Shown here one piece after another: positions 1 to 6,382 of a DNA stretch of 12,938 nucleotides; position 1 is the first letter of the stretch; each line of letters opens with the position of its first letter. Both the position numbers and the translations under genes were made by a program. This stretch comes from Actinomycetes bacterium (GTDB taxonomy: Bacteria; Actinomycetota; Actinomycetes; Actinomycetales; Dermatophilaceae): contig JAEXXY010000180.1 in assembly GCA_023451855.1 (NCBI GenBank), positions 1-12,938 on the forward strand. The letters are read 5' to 3'. The notes beneath the pieces are model-generated. The model was not told the DNA's origin and made no database searches. It saw only the letters and a list, made by a program, of their open reading frames with translations.

Positions 1-2
1 GC

Positions 3-284
3 GTCGGCGCGACTGCGGCGGTCTGGCTCGGTCAGACGACGGGCGTGCTGGGCGCGACGCTCCCCACGGCGCTGGTCGTCGGCGGTCCGGTCCTCGTGGC
101 CCTCGGCGTGGCGGCGGTGCTGCTGGCGCTGACCCTCGAGGGCCGGCTTCCGGTCGGCTCGGCCGCGCTCGCCGGCGTCGGCGCCCTCGTCGTCGCCCTC
201 CCGTGGGGACTGCTGCCCCTCGGAGCCCTCCTGCTGCTCATCGCGCTCGCGCCGCTGACGCGTCCGGCCCGCGACGCCTGGTGA
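3..284 (+). CDS. C-terminal fragment of an unidentified membrane protein
   Basis: The reading frame is open from the first bases of the window, so the gene begins upstream and only its last 93 residues and TGA stop are visible. The visible part is almost entirely hydrophobic: one likely membrane helix at about residues 23-45 of the fragment and one or two more packed into about 52-86, followed by a short positively charged tail (RPARDAW). No catalytic or family motif can be seen, so I assign no function beyond integral membrane protein. An internal GTG could start a shorter product, but the frame continues upstream without a stop, so a truncated larger gene is the better reading. The next gene is 159 bp downstream. 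Confidence 0.6.
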   Translation, partial: VGATAAVWLGQTTGVLGATLPTALVVGGPVLVALGVAAVLLALTLEGRLPVGSAALAGVGALVVALPWGLLPLGALLLLIALAPLTRPARDAW

Positions 285-430
285 GGCACCCGGTCGGCTG
301 GACAGGACAACCGGACCGAGGCCGTTCGGCCGACCCTTCGACGCGCGCGTCCGCTCCCCGCGCGTGACGATGTCCCCGACGCCCCACCCGGGCGCCGCAG
401 GACTCGCACTCACCCACCCACTCACCCAGC

Positions 431-435
431 GGGAG
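431..435 (+). promoter_or_regulatory. Ribosome binding site of the S8 protease
   Basis: GGGAG lies 8 nt before the ATG at 444 and fits the 16S rRNA tail. It fixes the start just ahead of the signal peptide. The preceding 408-430 is a CACTCACCCA-rich stretch. No convincing -35/-10 pair is seen in 285-430. Confidence 0.6.
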
Positions 436-443
436 CACAGCAC

Positions 444-1976
444 ATGCGAAAGCCCACTCTCCGGCACCGCGGCCTGGCCGCGGCAGCATCCCTCGCGGTC
501 GTGGCGGCCGCAGCGGTCGGCGGCTCGGCCGCCGCCTCGACGAGTGCCGACGAGCCGACGTCGACGCCCGTCCCGATCAGCACCCCCGACGGCCGGCTCA
601 TGAGCTACGTCGTCAACGCCCGCGTCGCGAACCCCGGCCAGACGCGTCTGGTCGAGAAGGCCGTCGAGGCCGCGGGCGGCGTCGTCGTCCAGTCGTGGCC
701 GCAGATCGGCGTCGTCGTCGCGCACTCGAAGGTCGCGACCTTCCGGTCCGACGTCGTCACGACGGGCGGCAACGCCGTCGACTCGGTCGGGGCCACCCGC
801 ACCGTCGAGGTCAGCGAGGGCACCCCCGAGGGCGCCGGCGCGTCCTGGGGCCGTGGCGCCTCCGGCTACAAGCAGGGCGCCACGAAGGACTGGAACGGCG
901 ACGTCGAGTCCGACCCCAGCCCCGCCGTCACGACCGACCCCCGCGAGTCCGAGCAGTGGGACCTGACGATGATCAAGGCCGACCGGGCCCACACGGTCAC
1001 CGACGGCTCCCGCAGCGTCCTCGTCGGGGTCCTCGACTCCGGCATCGACGCCGACCACCCCGACCTCGTGGCCAACCTCGACGTCGCGGACTCGGTCAAC
1101 TGCACCGACGCCGGTCGCCCGTCGACGTCCGGATGGCAGCCGACGACGAGCGACCACGGCACCCACGTGGCCGGCACGATCGCCGCCGCCCGCAACGGCG
1201 TCGGCATCGTCGGCGTCGCGCCGAACGTGCGCCTCGCGTCGGTCAAGGTCGTCAACGACGCCGGGTTCATCTACCCGGAGTACGCCGTCTGCGGCTTCGT
1301 CGAGGCCGGGCTCAAGCACATGGACGTGACGAACAACAGCTACTACGTCGACCCGTTCGAGTTCTACTGCGAGGACCAGCCCGACCAGTACGCGGCCAAG
1401 GAGGCGGTGCGCCGAGCGGTCACGTGGTCGACGCAGCAGGGCGTCGTGCACGCGGCCGCCGCCGGCAACTCGGCCCGCGACCTCGCGAACAAGTCGTCCT
1501 TCAAGGACACGACGAGCCCCGACGACCAGCCCAAGTCGGGCCAGGTGAGCCGCACGCTCAACAGCGGCTGCGAGGACATCCCGACCGAGCTCGACGGCGT
1601 CGTCACGGTGTCGTCGCTGGAGAGCGTCCCCACCGGCTCGCAGAACAGCCGGCTCTCGGGCTTCTCCAACCGCGGCCTCGGCAAGATCGACGTGGCCGCC
1701 CCGGGCTCGCGCATCCTGTCGACCGTCGTCGCGAACAACGGCTACGGCACCAAGAGCGGCACCTCGATGGCGTCGCCGCACGTGGCCGGCGTGCTCGCGC
1801 TCATGAAGTCGGTGCACCCGACGTGGACGCCCGCGCAGATGATCGAGAAGCTGCGCCAGCAGGCCGATGACAAGGCGTGCGGCACGACGACGAGCGGCCC
1901 GGTCTGCACCGGCCCGGTCGAGGACAACAGCTTCTTCGGCGAGGGTGTCGTCGACGCCCTCGACGCCGTGAGCTGA
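444..1976 (+). CDS. Secreted subtilisin-like serine protease (peptidase S8)
   Basis: Secreted endopeptidase of 510 aa. A Sec-type signal peptide is visible: basic start (MRKPTLRHRG), then an Ala/Val-rich core to about residue 30 with likely cleavage near 31-36. Residues about 50-125 have the size and position of an I9-like pro-domain that would chaperone folding and be removed. The catalytic domain (about 170-510) carries the full triad: Asp198 in VLDSGID, His238 in DHGTHVAG and Ser441 in GTSMASPHVAG, plus the oxyanion-hole Asn342 in AAAAGN. Six cysteines in the mature part (220, 283, 309, 376, 479, 488) could form disulfides, which fits an exported enzyme. There is no C-terminal anchor or PA-type extra domain, so release into the medium is expected. 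A GGGAG ribosome binding site at 431-435 supports the ATG. Substrate is unknown. Family call is firm. Confidence 0.95.
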   Translation: MRKPTLRHRGLAAAASLAVVAAAAVGGSAAASTSADEPTSTPVPISTPDGRLMSYVVNARVANPGQTRLVEKAVEAAGGVVVQSWPQIGVVVAHSKVATFRSDVVTTGGNAVDSVGATRTVEVSEGTPEGAGASWGRGASGYKQGATKDWNGDVESDPSPAVTTDPRESEQWDLTMIKADRAHTVTDGSRSVLVGVLDSGIDADHPDLVANLDVADSVNCTDAGRPSTSGWQPTTSDHGTHVAGTIAAARNGVGIVGVAPNVRLASVKVVNDAGFIYPEYAVCGFVEAGLKHMDVTNNSYYVDPFEFYCEDQPDQYAAKEAVRRAVTWSTQQGVVHAAAAGNSARDLANKSSFKDTTSPDDQPKSGQVSRTLNSGCEDIPTELDGVVTVSSLESVPTGSQNSRLSGFSNRGLGKIDVAAPGSRILSTVVANNGYGTKSGTSMASPHVAGVLALMKSVHPTWTPAQMIEKLRQQADDKACGTTTSGPVCTGPVEDNSFFGEGVVDALDAVS

Positions 1977-1994
1977 CGCATCACCACACGCCCT

Positions 1995-2028
1995 GGAGGG
2001 CCGGTCCGCCTCGGCGGTCCGGCCCTCC
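1995..2028. terminator. Hairpin terminator between convergent protease and MFS genes
   Basis: GGAGGGCCGG (1995-2004) pairs perfectly with CCGGCCCTCC (2019-2028). After a T-T mismatch, CCGCC (2006-2010) can pair with GGCGG (2013-2017). It sits 18 nt after the protease stop and 12 nt before the stop of the opposing MFS gene, so it could end both transcripts. There is no T-run, which is common in high-GC actinobacteria. Confidence 0.7.
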
Positions 2029-2040
2029 TCGCGTCCCTGC

Positions 2041-3492
2041 TCAGGAGCCGGGGTGGTGGATGCGGACACCGCGGACGGTGCGCACGAGCAGGGCGAGGGC
2101 GACGAGCTGGCTGACCGCGACGACGGCGACCAGCCAGGGCAGCGACCGGTCGTAGAGCCATCCGGACACGAGCCCGCCGACGACGGCGAACGCCCCCTGG
2201 ACGCCGGCGAAGACGCCGTAGGCCGTGGCCCGCCGCGGCGCCTCGACGACCTCGGCGACGAGCGCCTTGACCGTCGAGTCCTGCACGCCGTAGGCCAGCC
2301 CCCACACGGCGACGCCTACGAGCACGAGGGGCAGCGACCCCGTCAGCGCCAGCGGGGGCACGAGCGCGACGAGGACCGGCACGGCGAAGAGCACCGCCCC
2401 GCCGAACCGGTCGTAGGCGACGCCGACGACGAGCGCCGCGAGTGCCTCGACGCCCATCGCGCCGGCGTAGACGATCGGCACCGTGGCCACGGGCACGAGG
2501 CCGCCGACCGTCAGGTGGTAGCCGATGAGGCCGAAGGTCACGAGCCCCGCCGTCGTCAGGCCGGCCGCGAGCGCGTACCGGAAGAACGAGCGCGGCAGCC
2601 CGGCCCCGACGGCGTCGGCGAACCATCCGCGCACACCTGCGACGACCCCCCGCCGAGCCGGACCCGACTCGGCGACAACGGGTTCCGCGGTGGGCACGGC
2701 GCCGGCGGCAGGAGCGTCGGCGGCCGGGTCGTCGGTCGCGGGAGCGTCGGTCGCTGCGGCATCAAGGGCCGACACGTGGGTGGCTGACGCGTCGGGCACC
2801 GACGCTTCGGACGTCCTCGCGTCGGTGGGCTGGGGGTCGTAGGCAGCGGGGTCGGGCACGCGGGCGCGGATGATCGCGAGCAGCACCATCGCGACGACCC
2901 CGGGGATCGCGAGCACGAGCATGCCGGGCCAGATCGTGCCTGCGGCCGCGACGACCGTCGCGACGAGGAGCGGCCCGGCGAACGCCCCGACCTGGTCGAG
3001 CGCCTTGTGGACGCCGAATCCGCGCCCGCGCCCCACCGCCGTCGCGACGTGGGCGAGCAGCGCCGACTTCGACGGGCTGCGCACCGCCTTGCCGGCGCGC
3101 TCGAGGAGGATGAGCACCGAGGCCAGGGCGAGCCCGGCACCACCGACGAACGGGGTGACGGCGAGAAGCGGCACGCAGACGGCCGTGAGCCCGTAGCCGA
3201 CGATGGTCAGCGCCCAGTAGCGGCCGGTGCGGTCGGCCAGCGGACCGAAGACGAGCCGCAGCACGAGCGCCATGGCCTCACCGGCGCCGGTGACGAACCC
3301 GACGACGACGGCCCCGGCGCCGAGCGAGGCGAGCAGCGGCCCGTACATCGAGCGCGCCCCCTCGTAGACCATGTCGGCGGCGAGGCTGACGAACCCGAAC
3401 CACCAGACGACCCGCCAGGCCGACCACCGCAGCGCCGGCCGTGAGGGGGTCACGGGTGGGGTGCTGGCGTCGGGTCGGGCCTGCTCGGTCAT
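2041..3492 (-). CDS. Major facilitator superfamily transporter
   Basis: Integral inner-membrane transporter of about 12 helices, 483 aa from the ATG at 3492; a TTG three codons upstream (3501) is an alternative start. The MFS motif A loop is visible as GPLADRTGR (residues 83-91) between helices 2 and 3, and the early segment SLAADMVYEGARSMYGPLL matches a widespread subgroup of uncharacterised MFS proteins. The loop RAGKAVRSPSKSALLA (about 132-147) is another conserved subgroup feature. The centre of the protein is odd: about 70 hydrophilic residues (about 213-280) rich in Ala, Asp, Thr and Pro separate the two six-helix halves. The substrate cannot be told from sequence. It diverges from the pirin gene across 37 bp, with a candidate leaderless promoter TACGTT at 3505-3500. 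No clear Shine-Dalgarno is seen. Confidence 0.9.
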   Translation of the reverse strand: MTEQARPDASTPPVTPSRPALRWSAWRVVWWFGFVSLAADMVYEGARSMYGPLLASLGAGAVVVGFVTGAGEAMALVLRLVFGPLADRTGRYWALTIVGYGLTAVCVPLLAVTPFVGGAGLALASVLILLERAGKAVRSPSKSALLAHVATAVGRGRGFGVHKALDQVGAFAGPLLVATVVAAAGTIWPGMLVLAIPGVVAMVLLAIIRARVPDPAAYDPQPTDARTSEASVPDASATHVSALDAAATDAPATDDPAADAPAAGAVPTAEPVVAESGPARRGVVAGVRGWFADAVGAGLPRSFFRYALAAGLTTAGLVTFGLIGYHLTVGGLVPVATVPIVYAGAMGVEALAALVVGVAYDRFGGAVLFAVPVLVALVPPLALTGSLPLVLVGVAVWGLAYGVQDSTVKALVAEVVEAPRRATAYGVFAGVQGAFAVVGGLVSGWLYDRSLPWLVAVVAVSQLVALALLVRTVRGVRIHHPGS

Positions 3493-3499
3493 GGTGGGC

Positions 3500-3505
3500 A
3501 ACGTA
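3500..3505 (-). promoter_or_regulatory. Candidate -10 element for leaderless MFS transcript
   Basis: On the minus strand TACGTT is followed by 7 nt and then the ATG at 3492. TANNNT at this distance would place transcription start at or next to the start codon, consistent with the missing ribosome binding site. No good -35 is evident. Confidence 0.4.
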
Positions 3506-3517
3506 GCAACGTCGCCT

Positions 3518-3523
3518 TAGCCT
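3518..3523 (+). promoter_or_regulatory. Candidate -10 element for leaderless pirin transcript
   Basis: TAGCCT is followed by exactly 6 nt and then the GTG start at 3530, so its last T is at -7 if transcription begins at the G of the start codon. No ribosome binding site precedes this GTG. A -35 for this promoter would fall on about 3495-3500, overlapping the opposing MFS -10. Confidence 0.45.
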
Positions 3524-3529
3524 GATCCC

Positions 3530-4534
3530 GTGAGCAACCCGGACCGCTCCCCTGCCGAGGTCACCTGCGAGCACCGTGACGCCGACGCCGGTTCCGCCGG
3601 CACCGGCCCCGTCGTGCTCCCCTACCGCGACGTGCCGCTCGGTGGCCCCCGGGCGATGCCGGTGCGGCGGAGCCTGCCGCAGCGCGAGCGCTCGCTCATC
3701 GGGGCGTGGTGCTTCGTCGACCACTACGGCCCCGACGACGTGTCGGCCACCGGCGGCATGGTCGTGCCCGGCCACCCGCACACCGGTCTGCAGACCGTGT
3801 CGTGGCTCTTCTCGGGCGAGGTCGAGCACCGCGACACCACCGACGTCCACGCGTTCGTGCGCCCCGGCGAGCTCAACATCATGACCGCCGGAAACGGCAT
3901 CGCGCACTCCGAGTACTCGACCCCGACCACGACGACGCTGCACGGCGCGCAGCTGTGGGTGGCCCTGCCCGAGGCGAGCCGGTTCACGGCGCCGGGGTTC
4001 GAGCACTACGCGCCACCGGTCACCGACGTCGACGGCTGCCGAGTCCTCGTGTTCCTCGGGTCGCTGTTCGGCCAGGCGTCGCCGGTGTCGATGCACTCGC
4101 CACTCGTCGGCGCCGAGGTGACGGTGCCCGCCGGGCAGTCGCTGGACGTCGAGGTGGACGCCTCCTACGAGCACGGGTTCCTATGCGACACAGGGACGCT
4201 CACCGTCGGGACTGCCACGGCCAAGCCCGGCGAGATCGTCTTCGTGCCGGTCCGGACGCGGACGGTCACCCTGACGGCCGGCGACGAGGACACGCGTCTG
4301 CTCGTGCTCGGCGGCGCCCCGTTCGGCGAGCAGGTCGTCATGTGGTGGAACTTCATCGGCCGCAGCCACGAGGAGATCGTCGGCTTCCGGGAGCAGTGGC
4401 AGCGGGAGCGCGAGGCCGCCGCCCGTGGGGAGGCGCCCGACGCCTCAGCCCGCTTCGGCACCTTCCCGGACGCGTGGGAGCACACCCTGCCTGCGCCCGG
4501 CCTGCCGAACCTGCGTCTGCGCTCGCGCGGCTGA
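3530..4534 (+). CDS. Pirin family cupin protein
   Basis: Predicted metal-binding bicupin of the pirin family, 334 aa, slightly longer than the usual 230-300. The N-terminal cupin holds the diagnostic block HPHTGLQTVSWLFSGEVEHRD followed by MTAGNGIAHSE. By alignment with known pirins the metal ligands are His82, His84, His126 and Glu128, all present, so an iron-binding and possibly quercetinase-type activity is possible; bacterial pirins have varied roles and the substrate is not readable. About 30 extra residues before the first cupin strand look unstructured. The GTG start follows a TAGCCT box by 6 nt with no Shine-Dalgarno, suggesting leaderless translation. It diverges from the MFS transporter and is followed by the repeat array at 4555-4665. 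No signal peptide, so cytoplasmic. Confidence 0.92.
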   Translation: MSNPDRSPAEVTCEHRDADAGSAGTGPVVLPYRDVPLGGPRAMPVRRSLPQRERSLIGAWCFVDHYGPDDVSATGGMVVPGHPHTGLQTVSWLFSGEVEHRDTTDVHAFVRPGELNIMTAGNGIAHSEYSTPTTTTLHGAQLWVALPEASRFTAPGFEHYAPPVTDVDGCRVLVFLGSLFGQASPVSMHSPLVGAEVTVPAGQSLDVEVDASYEHGFLCDTGTLTVGTATAKPGEIVFVPVRTRTVTLTAGDEDTRLLVLGGAPFGEQVVMWWNFIGRSHEEIVGFREQWQREREAAARGEAPDASARFGTFPDAWEHTLPAPGLPNLRLRSRG

Positions 4535-4554
4535 GCCGCCAAGCGGGGCAAGTC

Positions 4555-4634
4555 CAACCGCCCACTCGAGCAACTGCCCACTCGACCAACTGCCCACTCG
4601 ACCAGCTGCCCACCCGAGCAACTGCCCACTCGGG
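4555..4634 (+). repeat. Five tandem 16-bp intergenic repeats
   Basis: Five head-to-tail units with consensus CAACTGCCCACTCGAC lie at 4555-4570, 4571-4586, 4587-4602, 4603-4618 and 4619-4634. Units 2 and 3 are identical; unit 1 has CAACCG, unit 4 has CAGCTG and CACCCG, and unit 5 ends CGGG. The most constant core is GCCCACTCG. The array starts 21 bp after the pirin stop and is not read by either flanking gene. It has no spacers, so it is not CRISPR. An inverted copy of the core follows at 4654-4665. Candidate roles are a multi-site operator for the downstream dehydrogenase, a complex terminator, or a genome-wide extragenic repeat. Confidence 0.9.
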
Positions 4635-4653
4635 AAGTGGTTGCCACCTGCCT

Positions 4654-4665
4654 GTCGAGTGGGCA
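4654..4665 (-). repeat. Inverted copy of the 16-bp repeat core
   Basis: GTCGAGTGGGCA is the exact reverse complement of TGCCCACTCGAC found in repeat units 2 and 3. With unit 5 it can form a 10-bp stem (4623-4632 with 4656-4665) whose loop holds a small GTGG-TTG-CCAC hairpin (4637-4647). CTTTGT follows the stem, so the structure could act as a pirin terminator. It also directly abuts the candidate -35 of the dehydrogenase. Confidence 0.75.
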
Positions 4666-4667
4666 CT

Positions 4668-4696
4668 TTGTCCGGAGCGGCCGGGACGGCGAGGAT
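4668..4696 (+). promoter_or_regulatory. Candidate promoter of the alcohol dehydrogenase
   Basis: TTGTCC (4668-4673), a 17-bp spacer and GAGGAT (4691-4696) lie 6 nt before the ATG at 4703, a sigma70-like arrangement that would give a leaderless mRNA. The -10 lacks the usual TA. The same bases GAGG (4691-4694) could instead serve as a ribosome binding site 8 nt from the ATG, so the two readings compete. Confidence 0.35.
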
Positions 4697-4702
4697 GGGG
4701 CC

Positions 4703-5719
4703 ATGCGCGCGACGACGATCCACGGCCCCCGCGACATCCGACTGTCCGAGGTGCCCGACCCGACCATCGAGGCCCCGACCGACGCCATCGTGCGCGTCAC
4801 GGCCGGGTGCATCTGCGGCTCCGACCTGTGGCCCTACCGCGGCGAGAACCCGATCCGTGAGGGCGCGACGATCGGCCACGAGGCCGTCGGCGTCGTCGCG
4901 GAGGTGGGCTCCGAGGTCAGGCACTTCACGCCCGGCGACTTCGTCGTCGTGCCGTTCTGCCACTGCGACAACACCTGCCCCGACTGCCTCGCCGGTGTCC
5001 AGTCCGCGTGCCCGAACGCCGACGGCACGGCGAGCGGTCAGGCCGAGCTGACCCGCGTCACGCAGGCCGACGGCAGCCTCGTCAAGACCGACGGGATGCC
5101 CGACGAGCGGTACCTCCCCTCCCTGCTGGCGTTGTCCGACGTCATGGCCACGGGCTGGCACGCGGCCGTCGCGGCCAAGGTCACGCCGGGCTCGACGGTG
5201 GTCGTCGTCGGTGACGGCGCGGTCGGCCTCTGCGGCGTCATCGCCGCCGAGCAGCTCGGCGCGGAGCGGATCGTCGCGATGTCGCGCCACGAGCCGCGCC
5301 AGGCCCTGGCCCGCGAGTTCGGCGCCACCCACGTCGTGGCCGAGCGCGGAGACGACGCCGTGGCGGCCGTCATGGACCTCACCGGCGGCATCGGCGCCGA
5401 CGCCGTCCTCGAGTGCGTCGGCACCCACCAGTCGATGGACACCGCGTTCCGCGTCGCGCGCGCCGGCTCGACCGTCGGCTTCGTCGGCGTACCGCACGGG
5501 GTCGAGCTGCCGCTGCGCCGGATGTTCGTGCGCAACATCGGCCTGGCCGGCGGCATCGCCCCGGTGCGCCGCTACCTGCCCGACCTGATGGAGCGGGTCC
5601 TGTCCGGCCGCATCGACCCGGGCAAGGTCTTCGACCTCACGCTCCCGCTGGACGAGGTAGCCGAGGGCTACCGGGCCATGGACGAGCGGCGCGCCATCAA
5701 GGTGCTGCTCCAGCCGTGA
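4703..5719 (+). CDS. Zinc-dependent alcohol dehydrogenase (medium-chain)
   Basis: Cytoplasmic NAD(P)-dependent medium-chain dehydrogenase of 338 aa, a normal length. The N-terminal catalytic domain shows the catalytic zinc residues Cys38 (in CGSD) and His59-Glu60 (in GHE), and a cysteine-rich structural zinc lobe (Cys86, Cys88, Cys92, Cys95, Cys103; four of these would bind). The Rossmann domain begins near 165 with GDGAVG at 170-175. The stretch around 112-130 (QAELTRVTQADGSLVKTDG) is typical of a bacterial subgroup annotated only as zinc-dependent alcohol dehydrogenase, so alcohol or aldehyde substrate and cofactor preference are not resolved. A GTG at 4637 would add 22 residues that do not fit the family and would start inside the repeat-associated hairpin; the ATG before RATTIHGPRDIRL is preferred. 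Confidence 0.93.
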   Translation: MRATTIHGPRDIRLSEVPDPTIEAPTDAIVRVTAGCICGSDLWPYRGENPIREGATIGHEAVGVVAEVGSEVRHFTPGDFVVVPFCHCDNTCPDCLAGVQSACPNADGTASGQAELTRVTQADGSLVKTDGMPDERYLPSLLALSDVMATGWHAAVAAKVTPGSTVVVVGDGAVGLCGVIAAEQLGAERIVAMSRHEPRQALAREFGATHVVAERGDDAVAAVMDLTGGIGADAVLECVGTHQSMDTAFRVARAGSTVGFVGVPHGVELPLRRMFVRNIGLAGGIAPVRRYLPDLMERVLSGRIDPGKVFDLTLPLDEVAEGYRAMDERRAIKVLLQP

Positions 5720-5840
5720 CTCATGCGCCTGCCTGGCGGCCCGCGAGGAGCCACACGGGACAAGGCGATTCGCGGACTGACACCTGAAGTTCACGTATTC
5801 GTCGTTTTGCTCGGGTTTGTGTCCGAAATGCCCGCTTACT

Positions 5841-5869
5841 TTGCAGTCGCCCCATTCGGCACCTAAAGT
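5841..5869 (+). promoter_or_regulatory. Sigma70-type promoter of the DUF1801 gene
   Basis: TTGCAG (5841-5846), a 17-bp spacer and TAAAGT (5864-5869) match four of six consensus bases at each box with ideal spacing. It lies in an AT-richer patch (about 5785-5870). Transcription would start near 5876, giving a leader of about 44 nt before the TTG at 5920. This is the clearest classical promoter in the window. Confidence 0.6.
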
Positions 5870-5908
5870 CGCAGACATCCCCTCCGACAATCGGTCCGTC
5901 TACTGAGT

Positions 5909-5913
5909 GAGGA
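5909..5913 (+). promoter_or_regulatory. Ribosome binding site fixing a TTG start
   Basis: GAGGA lies 6 nt before TTG at 5920. An in-frame TGA at 5908-5910 excludes any earlier start and no in-frame ATG or GTG occurs in the first conserved residues, so the TTG is the start. Confidence 0.7.
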
Positions 5914-5919
5914 CCAGGC

Positions 5920-6303
5920 TTGGCCCCCAGATTCGCGTCCGTCGATGACTACATCGCCTCCTATCCCGAGGAGACGCGGACTCAGCTCGCGAGGGTGCGC
6001 ACCGCGATCCGCACGGCGGTGCCCGACGCCCGCGAGAAGATCAGCTACGGCATGGCCACGTTCATCCTCGAGGGCAAGCCGCTGCTGTACTTCGCCGGCT
6101 GGAAGAACCACGTCGGCGTCTACCCCGTGCCCACCGGCGATGCCGCCTTCGAGGACGCCATCCGGCCGTTCCGCCGGGCCAAGGACACCGTGCGTTTCCC
6201 GATCACGAAACCGGTGCCGCTCGACCTCGTCGCGACCATCGCGCGGCTCTGCGTGAGACGTGCCGCCGAGCGCGAGCACGAGGAGCAGTCGCAGTCCGGC
6301 TGA
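5920..6303 (+). CDS. DUF1801 family (YdhG-like) small protein
   Basis: A 127-aa soluble protein. The opening SVDDYIASYPEETRTQLARVRTAIRTAVPDAREKISYGMATFILEGKPLLYFAGWKNHVGVYP is characteristic of the DUF1801 fold, related to the Bacillus iron chaperone frataxin homologue Fra/YdhG and to many uncharacterised proteins. Recognisable landmarks are the YGM turn (about residues 43-45), the FAGWKNHVGVYP strand pair (about 58-69) and the KDTVRFP segment (about 88-94). Biochemical role is not established for most members, and iron handling here is only a possibility. Start is TTG with a good ribosome binding site; promoter is at 5841-5869. The C-terminal tail is rich in Arg, Glu and Gln. It converges on the mannosidase gene with 79 bp between stops; I see no convincing terminator there. 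Confidence 0.85.
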   Translation: MAPRFASVDDYIASYPEETRTQLARVRTAIRTAVPDAREKISYGMATFILEGKPLLYFAGWKNHVGVYPVPTGDAAFEDAIRPFRRAKDTVRFPITKPVPLDLVATIARLCVRRAAEREHEEQSQSG

Positions 6304-6382
6304 TGACGAGACCGACGTGACACGAGGTGGCACGACGCGCGGGCCGGACCTCCCGCCGACGCCGGCTCGGTGCCGCGCTCGA

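Noticed and set aside
319..332. Short GGCC-GTTC-GGCC hairpin as terminator of the first gene
   Set aside because: Only about four base pairs and no T-run; too weak to support.
2053..2787. 244-codon plus-strand frame opposite the MFS gene
   Set aside because: Hydrophilic shadow of a clear membrane transporter; no ribosome site or domain.
4555..4634. CRISPR array
   Set aside because: Units are 16 bp and contiguous, with no unique spacers and no cas genes.
4637..4702. Earlier GTG start for the alcohol dehydrogenase
   Set aside because: It adds 22 residues not typical of the family and begins inside the hairpin associated with the repeats; the ATG at 4703 matches the normal N-terminus.
4445..5890. 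481-codon minus-strand frame opposite the alcohol dehydrogenase
   Set aside because: No domain, His/Asp/Arg-rich shadow composition, and the plus strand encodes an intact dehydrogenase.
6304..6382. Terminator between the convergent DUF1801 and mannosidase genes
   Set aside because: I looked for a stem-loop in the 79-bp gap and found only short, imperfect pairings.
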